This document shows, piece by piece, positions 1 through 7,410 of a DNA stretch of 41,812 nt. Source of the DNA: JBBDXA01 sp040902585 (GTDB taxonomy: Bacteria > Planctomycetota > Phycisphaerae > Phycisphaerales > Phycisphaeraceae); NCBI GenBank assembly GCA_040902585.1, contig JBBDXA010000063.1:1-41812 (forward strand), read 5' to 3'. Every line of letters begins with the position of its first letter. The stretch's first letter is position 1. A program made the position numbers and the translations under genes. The notes under the pieces are model-generated. The model made no database searches. It was not told where the DNA came from and worked only from the letters and a program-made list of their open reading frames with translations.

Positions 1-1
1 C

Positions 2-27
2 TTCGCCGAGCCTCAGCCCCAGCCACC
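2..27. repeat. Fragment of interspersed repeat family R2
   Basis: The first bases read TTCGCCGAGCCTCAGCCCCA and continue into GCCAC, matching the right end of the longer element at 3974-4075 and, in reverse orientation, the left end of the one at 8357-8472. The window starts inside this copy, so its other arm cannot be seen. The three copies share the end motif AGCCCCAGCC, which pairs with GGCTGGGGCT in complete copies. Confidence 0.7.
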
Positions 28-74
28 CGACGCCGACTATCACCGATTAGGCGTTGGTGCCCTGACTGGTTCGC

Positions 75-80
75 TACAAT
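75..80 (+). promoter_or_regulatory. Candidate -10 box (TACAAT) of the first pseudopilin gene
   Basis: TACAAT lies here and overlaps an in-frame ATG at 79. If it is a real -10 box, transcription starts near 87, so the ATG at 79 cannot be used and the start at 124 is favoured. No convincing -35 is visible; TTGGTG at 54-59 is the nearest, with a 15-nt spacer. Confidence 0.4.
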
Positions 81-123
81 GCAAACGGTTCATGGCGAAG
101 CGAGGGCTCGGAGCAGGACTTTG

Positions 124-846
124 ATGCGAAGGCAATCAACTACAACCAATCGCGGGTTCACGATGATCGAGATGCTGGTGGTCATCTCCATGATCGTGCT
201 GCTGATTTCGATTCTGCTGCCTTCGATGCAGAAGTCCAAGTACGAAGCCCGCGTGGTGACCTGCCTGGCGAATTTTCATCAGTGGGGCATTGCGATGACC
301 GCCTATGCCGGCGAGCACGGCGGCGATGCGCTGCCGCGGCAGGATGAACCGTTCACCACCGGCGTGAACACGTGGGATGTGAGCAATCGCTTCCCGGAGC
401 AGATGGGCAGGTATGGCGTCAACATGGCGAAGATGTGGGACTGCCCGGTTTCGCCGCTGGTCCCACAGTCCGTTTCCAGCTTTGATGATGCCAAGGCCTA
501 TTTCAAGTCGGCCTACGGATACTTTTCGATCATCCCGTTCAACCTGTGGGTACCGCGGAAGTTCGGCGCGGTGTTTTTCCCTTCGCCGGCCTACGACGCG
601 CTGGCGGACCCGAAGGGTTGGCCGGAGCGGATCAGTTCGAGAAACGCGGGGACGCAGCCGGTCCTTTCCGATCGCGTCTCCAAGTCCACGGCCCACGATG
701 ACACGCCCGAGACGGCCAGCGGCGGACACCAGTGGGTCGGCAAGCTCGAATCCACTACGCTGCTCTTCGCCGACAGCCACGCCGAGCGCCGCCCGGTCGC
801 CGAGGTCAAGCGGCGGTACTCGGGGAACCTGAAGAATTTTTACTAA
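124..846 (+). CDS. Orphan type II/IV pseudopilin-like protein (prepilin N-terminal methylation domain)
   Basis: The N-terminus carries a class III prepilin signal: a short basic leader, the cleavage site RGFTMIEML with Glu at position +5 of the mature protein, then a hydrophobic helix ending in LLPSMQKSK. A prepilin peptidase would cut after the Gly and methylate the Phe. The body of roughly 200 residues resembles planctomycete pseudopilin-like proteins and ends in a LFADSHAE stretch typical of their C-termini. The start at 124 is preferred over 79 because a -10-like box overlaps 79 and an AGGA lies about 7 nt before 124. No secretion or pilus machinery genes are adjacent, so the partner complex is unknown. 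A related gene is at 22378-23151. Confidence 0.85.
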   Translation: MRRQSTTTNRGFTMIEMLVVISMIVLLISILLPSMQKSKYEARVVTCLANFHQWGIAMTAYAGEHGGDALPRQDEPFTTGVNTWDVSNRFPEQMGRYGVNMAKMWDCPVSPLVPQSVSSFDDAKAYFKSAYGYFSIIPFNLWVPRKFGAVFFPSPAYDALADPKGWPERISSRNAGTQPVLSDRVSKSTAHDDTPETASGGHQWVGKLESTTLLFADSHAERRPVAEVKRRYSGNLKNFY

Positions 847-883
847 GTCGGTCGTTGTGTCACGTGTCGCGGAAGGCTGGCTC

Positions 884-981
884 GGGTGCCATGGGCAAAC
901 GAGTCTTCGAGTTTGCCCGTGAGGGAGGCTGCGGTCGTTCGCACGGGTAAGCTCCGCGGACTTCGCTTACCCATGGCACCC
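884..981. repeat. REP/BIME element, family R1, copy 1 (two hairpins)
   Basis: Outer inverted ends GGGTGCCATGG and CCATGGCACCC enclose two hairpins. The first stem is GGGCAAAC (893-900) pairing with GTTTGCCC (911-918). The second is GGGTAAGC (945-952) pairing with GCTTACCC (965-972). The copy at 4942-5047 has the same architecture with different but still complementary stem bases. The element occupies most of the gap between the pseudopilin and the MBOAT gene. Confidence 0.85.
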
Positions 982-1129
982 TCCCAACGGCATTCTTCCA
1001 ACGGGAACACCCTCCCAACTACCCGGTTATCACACCCTTCATCGAACCGCAGCGAAGAACCAGCCGATGTAACCATTCAGACGCGGTCACGGCCACTGAG
1101 GCTAACCGCCGACCTCCTGCGAGTCGGCT

Positions 1130-2554
1130 GTGCTATTCAACTCGGTCACATTCGTCATCTTCTTCCTGATCACGTACGTCCTGTACGTGCTCCTGCGGCA
1201 CCGCGCGCAGAACCGGATGCTGCTCATCGCCAGCTACGTCTTCTACGGCTGGTGGGACTGGCGCTTCCTCTCGCTCATCTTCCTCTCCAGCGTGATGGAC
1301 TACTTCCTCTCGCATGCCATGCACCGCAGCGAGAACGCCCGGGTTCGCCGCCGGCTGCTCTTGGTGAGTATCGCGGTCAACATGGGCATTCTCTGTGCCT
1401 TCAAATACATGGGCTTCTTCGCCGACTCGATGGCGCAGCTCCTGGCGAACTTCGGCGTCGAGACGCCCAGCTTCACGTTCCTGCACCTGGTCCTGCCGGT
1501 GGGCATTTCGTTCTACACGTTCCAGACGATGAGCTACACCATCGACGTGTACCGCAGGCAGCTCGCGCCGGCCCGGTCGCTGTCCAACTATCTGCTTTAC
1601 ATTTCGTTTTTCCCGCAGCTTGTCGCAGGACCGATCGAGCGCGCCAGCCGGCTGCTCCCGCAGATCGAAAACCCGAGGCGCGTCACCTATGACATGATCC
1701 GCACCGGGTGCTGGTTGATCCTCCTGGGCTACTTCAAAAAGGTCGTGCTCGCCGACAACCTCGCGCCCTTCACGCGCGAACTCTTCGCCCATCCTGATCA
1801 GCATCACGGTCTGGAAATCCTCCTGGGCATCTATGCCTTCGCCTGGCAGATCTACGGCGACTTCTCCGGCTACTCCGACATCGCCCGCGGCATCGCCCGA
1901 CTGCTGGGCGTCGATCTCATGGAAAATTTCCGCATGCCTTACCTCGCCATCAGTCCCAGCGACTTCTGGCGCAGGTGGCACATCGCCCTGTCCACCTGGC
2001 TGCGCGATTACCTGTACATCCCCCTGGGCGGCAACCGCGGCGGGCCCTGGCGCACCCATCGCAATCTCTTCCTCACCATGCTGCTGGGCGGCCTGTGGCA
2101 CGGGGCACGCTGGAACTTCATCGCCTGGGGCGCGTTCCACGGCCTCATCCTCATCCTCCAACGATTCGTCGAACCCTCCATCACACGCTTCAACGAACGC
2201 CTGGGCCCGCGCGGCAAAAAACTGTTCCGCGCCCTGGGGATCGTCCTCTTCTTCCAGGTCACGTGCATCGGCTGGCTGCTGTTTGGCGTCATCGAGATCA
2301 AGGATGCCGCGACGCTGGCGATGAATCTCTTCAGTCCGTTCGCGCTGACAGGCAAGGTCATCGCGCTCACGTTGCTGTGCTTTGCCCTGCCCATGTTCGC
2401 GCTCAACGTGCTCAAGGAACGCGCCGGCGGCGATCTGCTGGCGGTCAAGAAGTGGCCGCCGGTCGTTCGCCTGTGCGTGTACCTGATCCTGTTCATCACC
2501 ATCCTCGTCTTCGGAGTGGCCGGCGGAAATGAGTTCATCTATTTTCAATTCTGA
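1130..2554 (+). CDS. MBOAT family membrane-bound O-acyltransferase (AlgI/DltB-like)
   Basis: A polytopic protein of 474 residues, normal for AlgI-type acyltransferases. It transfers acyl groups, usually acetyl, across the membrane onto an extracytoplasmic polymer. Family hallmarks are visible: FPQLVAGPI near 161-169, DFSGYSDIARG near 244-254, FWRRWHIALSTWLRDYLYIPLGGNR near 279-303 containing His284, and LWHGARWNF with the conserved catalytic His324. The reading starts at a GTG (1130) giving a hydrophobic N-terminus. It overlaps the next gene by 26 nt, implying translational coupling to the SGNH-like partner. The acceptor polymer cannot be read from the sequence; surface polysaccharide is the usual case. 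Confidence 0.92.
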   Translation: MLFNSVTFVIFFLITYVLYVLLRHRAQNRMLLIASYVFYGWWDWRFLSLIFLSSVMDYFLSHAMHRSENARVRRRLLLVSIAVNMGILCAFKYMGFFADSMAQLLANFGVETPSFTFLHLVLPVGISFYTFQTMSYTIDVYRRQLAPARSLSNYLLYISFFPQLVAGPIERASRLLPQIENPRRVTYDMIRTGCWLILLGYFKKVVLADNLAPFTRELFAHPDQHHGLEILLGIYAFAWQIYGDFSGYSDIARGIARLLGVDLMENFRMPYLAISPSDFWRRWHIALSTWLRDYLYIPLGGNRGGPWRTHRNLFLTMLLGGLWHGARWNFIAWGAFHGLILILQRFVEPSITRFNERLGPRGKKLFRALGIVLFFQVTCIGWLLFGVIEIKDAATLAMNLFSPFALTGKVIALTLLCFALPMFALNVLKERAGGDLLAVKKWPPVVRLCVYLILFITILVFGVAGGNEFIYFQF

Positions 2555-3545
2555 TGCGGTCGCCTGGTTCGGGCAGATGACGCGGCGCGATCGCCTGTGG
2601 GCAGCGCTCGTGCTGCTGTGCGGTCTGGTCGCGGTGTTCGTCGTGGCGCTGGCGCTGCGCGACTATGTGAAGCCGGACAACGAACACACCCGCGCGTTGG
2701 CGACCATCACCCCCAGGACGCAGGTGGTTTTCCTCGGCTCATCCCACGTGCTGGCGGGCGTCGATGCGGCTTCGATGCAGACGCCCGCGGTGAACCTGTC
2801 GGGCGCTGCTCACGACCCGACCTGCATGCGGGCCGTGTTCGCGGGCAATCTGCCGCGACTGCCCGGCCTCAAGACGGTGTTTGTCGAAGTCGATCCCTAT
2901 TTCCTCCAGGCCAACAGCGTGCATCACTTCAACGGCGACTATCGCCGCATCTTCGATCTGGATGCGGAGGTCAGCGCTTTGAACGTGGAACGGGCTGATC
3001 GACTTCGCGTGGTCTACCATCACGGATGGTATCGCAGCATGTTCTGGCCGCTGGTGGCCTTTCAGAAGCCTTCGCCGCGCCGGCTGGTGTGGGGGACTGA
3101 AGAAGGGGAAATGCTGCCCGGCTTCATGCGGCGGGACCTGCGCGAAGACCTCGCCGCCCATGCCGCAGCCCGGTTCAAGGAACACGGAGGCAACGCGGAG
3201 CTCGCCAACGTGCCGCGCAATCGCGAAGCCCTGCAACTGCTCGTGCATGATGCGAAGGCCGCGGGGGCTCGCATTATTCTCCTGCGCATGCCGATTCACA
3301 TCAGCTATCGCAGGCTGGTGCCTGACGCGTGGAATCAACTGACGGAGGACACGCTCGCCCAGCTTCGCAGCGAACTTGGGGCTGACAGTTTCGAGTGGTG
3401 GGACTTCAACGCGCTGATCGAGTGGAGCGATGAGGACTTTTCCGATTCGGATCACCTGCACATCACCGGCGCGGCGAAGCTGACGCGGTACATCGACGAG
3501 CGCCTCAAACAGGGCGCGGCTCCATCGCCTGGCCCCGCGGACTGA
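2529..3545 (+). CDS. SGNH-hydrolase-like membrane-anchored partner of the MBOAT acyltransferase
   Basis: 338 residues with one N-terminal membrane helix (about 22-43) and a periplasmic domain. A GSSH block at 70-73 follows a beta strand, as in block I of AlgJ/AlgX/DltD-like SGNH proteins, and SDSDHLHITGAAKL near the C-terminus supplies an Asp and His in the DxxH-like position. Such proteins typically complete acyl transfer to the polymer with their MBOAT partner. Its start lies inside the MBOAT gene (26-nt overlap), so the two are co-transcribed. Overall similarity to named families is weak by eye; family-level function is inferred from the motif pair and context. Confidence 0.7.
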   Translation: MSSSIFNSDAVAWFGQMTRRDRLWAALVLLCGLVAVFVVALALRDYVKPDNEHTRALATITPRTQVVFLGSSHVLAGVDAASMQTPAVNLSGAAHDPTCMRAVFAGNLPRLPGLKTVFVEVDPYFLQANSVHHFNGDYRRIFDLDAEVSALNVERADRLRVVYHHGWYRSMFWPLVAFQKPSPRRLVWGTEEGEMLPGFMRRDLREDLAAHAAARFKEHGGNAELANVPRNREALQLLVHDAKAAGARIILLRMPIHISYRRLVPDAWNQLTEDTLAQLRSELGADSFEWWDFNALIEWSDEDFSDSDHLHITGAAKLTRYIDERLKQGAAPSPGPAD

Positions 3546-3557
3546 AGCCCGCCCTTT

Positions 3558-3776
3558 TCACTCCGCTTTATCGAGCCGCTTCAGGTCGCGCGTCCGCCTG
3601 TCATCGGCATGCTCGCGCGTCCATCGTTTGGGACAAGGCATCGCGATCGGGTGAACAGAACCCGCCTCGCGGATCCCGCCTTCGTTGTCCGAGACCGCCC
3701 CATCGGGCACACCCATCGCACCCGCAAAAAGCAGGGCTCCGTAAATCGCCACGCTGTATGCGATCACCGTGCGCAT
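3558..3776 (-). CDS. Small membrane or exported protein of unknown function
   Basis: 72 residues read from an ATG at 3776, preceded by GGAAAGG about 7 nt upstream, which favours this ATG over the TTG at 3782. Residues 1-20 are hydrophobic (TVIAYSVAIYGALLFAGAMG), a single membrane helix or signal sequence. The rest is polar and ends in charged residues. It converges on the SGNH-like gene with a 12-nt gap. I recognise no family. The good ribosome binding site and hydrophobic N-terminus support it as real, but the length leaves doubt. Confidence 0.5.
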   Translation of the reverse strand: MRTVIAYSVAIYGALLFAGAMGVPDGAVSDNEGGIREAGSVHPIAMPCPKRWTREHADDRRTRDLKRLDKAE

Positions 3777-3973
3777 GGTCAATCCCTTTCCGCGCCGAAG
3801 GGCTCCGGCCGGCGCTGCGTCAGGACCGCGGAGACTCCATTGCTCCGCCTGAGTGAAATATGGAAAACAGGGAAGGTGAATGCAACGGATAATTCCCGAT
3901 CCGATAACGCAAAGCCGGCGCGCGATTCGGTCTGTACGGTCTGGTGAACGCGGGTGATGTGCGAGTCTGGTCC

Positions 3974-4075
3974 GGGTGGCTGGGGCTGGAGTCCGCCCAA
4001 GCCCCGGCCTGGCGAACCTTGTGCGCGCCGCTGCCGGGGCTTCCGGGGCTTCACCGAGCCTCAGCCCCAGCCACT
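3974..4075. repeat. Interspersed palindromic repeat family R2, full copy
   Basis: Begins GGGTGGCTGGGGCTGGAGTC and ends GCCTCAGCCCCAGCCAC. The ends are inverted (CTGGGGCT/AGCCCCAG) and internal GCCCCGG/CCGGGGC blocks can pair. The copy at 8357-8472 is the same element in the opposite orientation; 2-27 is a fragment. Confidence 0.8.
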
Positions 4076-4090
4076 CAAATCCAGTCGCCC

Positions 4091-4096
4091 TATAAT
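4091..4096 (+). promoter_or_regulatory. TATAAT -10 box of the pterin synthase gene; predicts leaderless mRNA
   Basis: A perfect TATAAT followed by 6 nt and then GTG at 4103. A transcript starting at the usual distance would begin on the start codon. No Shine-Dalgarno sequence precedes the GTG. Confidence 0.6.
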
Positions 4097-4102
4097 CGCC
4101 CC

Positions 4103-4897
4103 GTGGTTGAACTGACCCGCACCGTGCGCTTCTGTTTGAACGCTGACGATGGCATCGCTGGCGCGGAGCGTTCCAACACCTTCGCCGCCTGGCCTGCGAT
4201 GCGCGGGCTGGGGCGGTACTACGAGCTGCAAGTGCGCTGCCGGGGCGAGGTCGATCCCGTCACCGGTTACTTCATCAACATCAAGGCCATTGACTCTGCC
4301 GTGCGCGGACAGGTGCTTACCGACCTGGAGCGCATCGCCCGCGAGCAGCACACCACCAGCGCCCCGCTGGGCCACGTGATGCGAACCATCATGCGTGGCC
4401 TCCAGCCCGCGCTGGACCACACCGTCATCGAAGCCCGCCTGCAACTGACGCCTATGCTCAGCTTTTCCATAGGGAGTACGGACATGGATCACGTTCTGAT
4501 CCGCCAGCAATACGAATTTTCCGCCGCCCATCGCCTGCATGTGCCGAGCCTGTCGGACCAGGAGAACAGGGAAATCTTCGGCAAGTGCAACAACCCATCG
4601 GGCCACGGGCACAACTACCGCATCGAAGTGTGCGTGCGCGCTCCCATCGATCCGGCAGGCGGCACCTGCGATGTCGCCCTGCTCGATTCGGTGGTGAACG
4701 CGACCGCGGTCATGAAGCTCGATCACAAGCACCTGAATATTGATGTGCCCGAGTTCGCCGCGATGAACCCTTCGGTGGAACATATCGCGAAGGTGATCCA
4801 CGGCTGGCTCGCGCCGGCGCTGAAGGATATTGATGTGGAGCTCGATGAAATCAGCGTGTGGGAGACGGGTAAGACGGTGTGTACGTATCGGGGGTAG
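4103..4897 (+). CDS. 6-pyruvoyltetrahydropterin synthase / QueD family protein with two T-fold domains
   Basis: 264 residues, about twice the usual length. The C-terminal half (from about 128) is a complete PTPS domain: FSAAHRLH with a zinc His near 143, FGKCNNPSGHGHNYR with catalytic Cys162 and zinc ligands His168 and His170, LDHKHLNIDVPEF, and the end VWETGKTVCTYRG. The wording is closer to eukaryotic-type PTPS, which makes 6-pyruvoyltetrahydropterin from dihydroneopterin triphosphate, than to many QueD proteins. The N-terminal half looks like a degenerate copy of the same fold (RYYELQVRCRGEVDPVTGYF aligns with the strand after HGH) but lacks the His and Cys ligands. The GTG at 4103 follows a TATAAT by 6 nt. 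An internal ATG at 4484 has GGGAG 7 nt before it and could give a 137-residue single-domain form. The SDR gene downstream supports a pterin role. Confidence 0.85.
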   Translation: MVELTRTVRFCLNADDGIAGAERSNTFAAWPAMRGLGRYYELQVRCRGEVDPVTGYFINIKAIDSAVRGQVLTDLERIAREQHTTSAPLGHVMRTIMRGLQPALDHTVIEARLQLTPMLSFSIGSTDMDHVLIRQQYEFSAAHRLHVPSLSDQENREIFGKCNNPSGHGHNYRIEVCVRAPIDPAGGTCDVALLDSVVNATAVMKLDHKHLNIDVPEFAAMNPSVEHIAKVIHGWLAPALKDIDVELDEISVWETGKTVCTYRG

Positions 4898-4941
4898 GCC
4901 GGTGCGTTCGGGTGTGCCCATCTTCTGTGGCGGGCGCCATC

Positions 4942-5047
4942 GGGTGCCATGGGTAAGCGAGTCCGCGAGCTTACCCGTGCTGTGCGCCGAGCGACGAGGG
5001 TGATCCGCACGGGCAAGCTCCGAAGACTTCGCTTGCCCATGGCACCC
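4942..5047. repeat. REP/BIME element, family R1, copy 2 (two hairpins)
   Basis: The same plan as 884-981: outer GGGTGCCATGG and its inverse, first stem GGGTAAGC (4951-4958) with GCTTACCC (4969-4976), second stem GGGCAAGC (5011-5018) with GCTTGCCC (5031-5038). Compared with copy 1 the stem bases change on both sides so that pairing is kept. Confidence 0.85.
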
Positions 5048-5139
5048 AACCTGACCCAAACTGATCATGCCACAAAATAGGGTCACGCCGGTGCGTTCCA
5101 TCTCGCGGAGCGGGATGACTACGGATAAACTTCTCATAC

Positions 5140-5388
5140 ATGCCCGCACCCACGCCGGATCAGAAAAAGGATCTGTACACCCTCATCCTGCTGGTGGCGA
5201 TCATCGGCATCATCCTGATCGTCACCGTGGTGCTCCTGTTCCGCGCCTGGCGTCGCAACGTGCTTCGCGCCAAACGGAAGCACCAGCAGGAGATGATGCC
5301 CGACATCTGGCGGGCCGGGGCGGACCGCCTGCCCTCGCCGGAAGAAGATGACGAAAGGCGTGAGGATCCGCCTCAGTTTCACGGGTGA
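5140..5388 (+). CDS. Small single-pass membrane protein of unknown function
   Basis: 82 residues. Residues 11-35 (LYTLILLVAIIGIILIVTVVLLF) form one strong membrane helix, followed by a basic stretch RAWRRNVLRAKRK that places the C-terminus in the cytoplasm, and an acidic tail. It lies between the pterin synthase and the SDR gene on the same strand, 60 nt before the latter. No family is recognised. The high-quality helix with positive-inside charge makes it likely to be a real gene. Confidence 0.65.
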   Translation: MPAPTPDQKKDLYTLILLVAIIGIILIVTVVLLFRAWRRNVLRAKRKHQQEMMPDIWRAGADRLPSPEEDDERREDPPQFHG

Positions 5389-5448
5389 TGCTGGCCTGCC
5401 ACAATCGATCCGTCGAACCATCAAAGACAAATCAGTTAGCTTGATGTC

Positions 5449-6366
5449 ATGGCTTCCAACCAGCCCCGCAATCCGCGCGATGACCGAACCGGTCCTGATG
5501 AAGACCGGCCGCGCAAGCCGCGCACCCAGCGCAAGGGGCACGACCGCATCGTTCGCCCTTCGGCGCAGGAACCGCCCGTCGAGCCGCTCAAAGGCAAAGT
5601 CGCACTGGTCACCGGCGGCTCGCGTCGCGTGGGCAAGGCCATTGCCCTCGCCCTGGCGCAGGCGGGCATGGATGTGGCGATCACCTACCAGCGCAGCGGC
5701 GGCGATGCGGGCGAAGTCGTCCGCCGAATCGAACGCCTCGGTCGCAGGGCCCTGGCGATTCCCGCGGACCTCGCGGAAGCGAACGCCGCCGACTTCATCC
5801 ACGACGCCTTCATCGCGCACTTTGATCGCTGTGATGCCCTGATCAACAACGCCTCCATCTTCGACCGCACGCCGATCGGTTCGATCACGCTGGAAGCGAT
5901 CGAGCAGCAGTTCGCCGTCAACGCCCGCGCTCCGGTGATGCTGATGCAAAAGTTCGCGCCGATGCTGGCTGCGCATGCGGTGGTGGATACGAAGGCGGAT
6001 CCGAGCAGGCGCAAGCCGGTACAGGACGCGGGGCGCATCGTGAACTTCATTGACATTCACGTGATGGGCCAGCCGCTGCGCGGGTACATGGCTTACAACA
6101 TGAGTAAGGCCGCCTTGCAGGAAGCAACGATGACAGCCGCGATGGAGCTGGCGCCGAAGGTGACGGTGAACGCGATCGCCCCGGGCGTGGTGGCGTGGGC
6201 CGAGTCCTACAAGCCGGCCCAGCGCAAGGCGTACATGAAGCGCGTCCCGCTGGGCAGGCCGGGCACGCCGGAGGATGCGGCGGCGGCGGTGCTGTTTCTC
6301 GTGCGCGATGCGGACTACTGCACGGGGCAGATCATCCGCCTCGACGGCGGCAGACTTTACACGTGA
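5449..6366 (+). CDS. Short-chain dehydrogenase, pteridine-reductase-like
   Basis: 305 residues: a polar, charged N-terminal extension of about 45 residues, then a classical Rossmann SDR. Visible motifs are TGGSRRVG (55-62, NADPH-binding, with the RR pattern of pteridine reductases rather than GxxxGxG), NNASIF (133-138) and the catalytic Y216-N-M-S-K220. The VNAIAPGVVAW segment and the final CTGQIIRLDGG are typical of the family. Pteridine reductases reduce dihydropterin or dihydrofolate with NADPH. The PTPS-like gene 550 nt upstream supports pterin reduction, but the substrate is inferred. A TAGCTT sits 6 nt before the ATG, a weak match to the leaderless pattern seen elsewhere. Confidence 0.8.
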   Translation: MASNQPRNPRDDRTGPDEDRPRKPRTQRKGHDRIVRPSAQEPPVEPLKGKVALVTGGSRRVGKAIALALAQAGMDVAITYQRSGGDAGEVVRRIERLGRRALAIPADLAEANAADFIHDAFIAHFDRCDALINNASIFDRTPIGSITLEAIEQQFAVNARAPVMLMQKFAPMLAAHAVVDTKADPSRRKPVQDAGRIVNFIDIHVMGQPLRGYMAYNMSKAALQEATMTAAMELAPKVTVNAIAPGVVAWAESYKPAQRKAYMKRVPLGRPGTPEDAAAAVLFLVRDADYCTGQIIRLDGGRLYT

Positions 6367-6388
6367 TTAGTCCTGAAGGTGCAAGGCC

Positions 6389-7312
6389 ATGACCCGACGC
6401 ACACTGCTTGCCATCCTGCTCTTCGCCCTTATTCCCTTTGGCTGCTCGTCGCCGCAGCACCTGATCGTCTGCGGCATGGAGGAAGTCTTCATCATCGACG
6501 CTGCCCGCGCCGAGCGCGGCGACCTGACCAAGATCTGGAGCTGGCGCGCGAAGGATCGCCCCGAACTACCCGCCGAGCTTCACGCCGCCTTCCGCACGAC
6601 CGACGACTGCAAGCCTGTTGCAGGCGGCACGCGCATTCTCATCTCTTCATCCAGCGGGGCCTGCGCCCTGGTTGAGCATCCGAGCGGCAAAGTCCTGTGG
6701 TATGCCCGTGTTCCCAATGCGCATTCGATCGAACTCCTGCCAAACGATCGCATCGTTGCCGCGGCTTCGACCCACGCGAAGGGCAACAGGCTGATGCTCT
6801 TTGACATCACCCGCCCGGACGCTCCCCTTTTCGAAACGCCGCTGCCCTCAGCGCACGGCGTCGTGTGGGACAACGCGCGGCAACACCTGTGGGCGCTGGG
6901 CTACGATCAACTCCAGTGTTACGACCTGGGCGACTGGCAAAGCGATCACCCTTCACTGAAACTTCGCGCCAGTCATCCGCTGCCTGATGCGGGCGGACAC
7001 GATCTGCTGGCGGTGCCCGAGAGCGATGACCTCGTGCTCTCCGTGCATAAGCATGTGTACCTGTTCGATCGCAAGACGCTCACTTTTCGCCCGCATCCGG
7101 AGCTGGGTGATCTTGTGAATGTGAAGTGCGTCAGCCCACATCCAACCACCGGCCGGGTCGCGCACCTGCGCGGCGAAGGCAAGGAATGGTGGTCCACGCG
7201 CATCCACCTGCTCGCGCCGCAAGGCGAGATACAACTGCCTGATGAACGCATGTACAAGGCAAGGTGGATGGAAGCACCATCCCGACAGGGTGGTGCTATG
7301 AGCACACGATGA
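6389..7312 (+). CDS. DUF6528-like lipoprotein with beta-propeller-like repeats
   Basis: 307 residues with a lipoprotein signal: basic MTRRT, hydrophobic stretch, lipobox FGC with Cys at about 19. The body has repeated strands such as HLIVCGMEEVFIID, GKVLWYARVPNAHSIELLPNDRIVAAAS and HGVVWDNARQHLWALGYD, resembling DUF6528 proteins that probably form a propeller. It starts 22 nt after the SDR stop and is probably in the same transcript. The last residues, EAPSRQGGAMSTR, are encoded by the R4 repeat at 7272-7305, so the natural C-terminus may have been replaced when the repeat arrived. Function is unknown; an outer-membrane or periplasmic location is inferred. Confidence 0.75.
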   Translation: MTRRTLLAILLFALIPFGCSSPQHLIVCGMEEVFIIDAARAERGDLTKIWSWRAKDRPELPAELHAAFRTTDDCKPVAGGTRILISSSSGACALVEHPSGKVLWYARVPNAHSIELLPNDRIVAAASTHAKGNRLMLFDITRPDAPLFETPLPSAHGVVWDNARQHLWALGYDQLQCYDLGDWQSDHPSLKLRASHPLPDAGGHDLLAVPESDDLVLSVHKHVYLFDRKTLTFRPHPELGDLVNVKCVSPHPTTGRVAHLRGEGKEWWSTRIHLLAPQGEIQLPDERMYKARWMEAPSRQGGAMSTR

Positions 7313-7410
7313 TCTGAACGCTCATTGGCACAAGCGGGCGCGACTCGTCACGCCTCGGTCGCCGCAGATGATCGTGCGCAATGAGCACCACCCTATCGGG
7401 ATGGTGCTCC
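7272..7410. repeat. R4 inverted-repeat element between convergent genes; encodes both C-termini
   Basis: AAGCACCATCCCGACAGGGT at 7272-7291 and its inverse at 7381-7410 face each other across about 75 nt. The left arm is read as APSRQGGAMSTR at the end of the lipoprotein gene. The right arm, on the minus strand, is read as GAPSR and stop at the end of the hydrolase gene. The same arm pair occurs at 11325-11402. It may also act as a bidirectional terminator hairpin, although no T run is present. Confidence 0.8.

Larger units (their letters stand above)
3777..4102. other. Intergenic region without a gene: divergent promoters and repeat R2
   Basis: Between the divergent small-protein and pterin genes. 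It holds a possible minus-strand promoter (TTGCAT, complement of 3880-3885; 17-nt spacer; CATATT, complement of 3857-3862), the R2 repeat at 3974-4075, and the TATAAT of the pterin gene at 4091-4096. A plus-strand reading frame continues through from 3944, but its codons before 4103 come from the repeat, so it is not counted as coding. Confidence 0.5.

Noticed and set aside
1133..2548. A 471-codon open frame opposite the MBOAT gene
   Set aside because: Composition is Glu/Gln/His/Arg-rich without any hydrophobic segment or motif; it mirrors the codons of a well supported membrane protein.
3944..4102. Upstream extension of the pterin synthase gene
   Set aside because: These codons are read from the R2 repeat and precede the TATAAT at 4091-4096.
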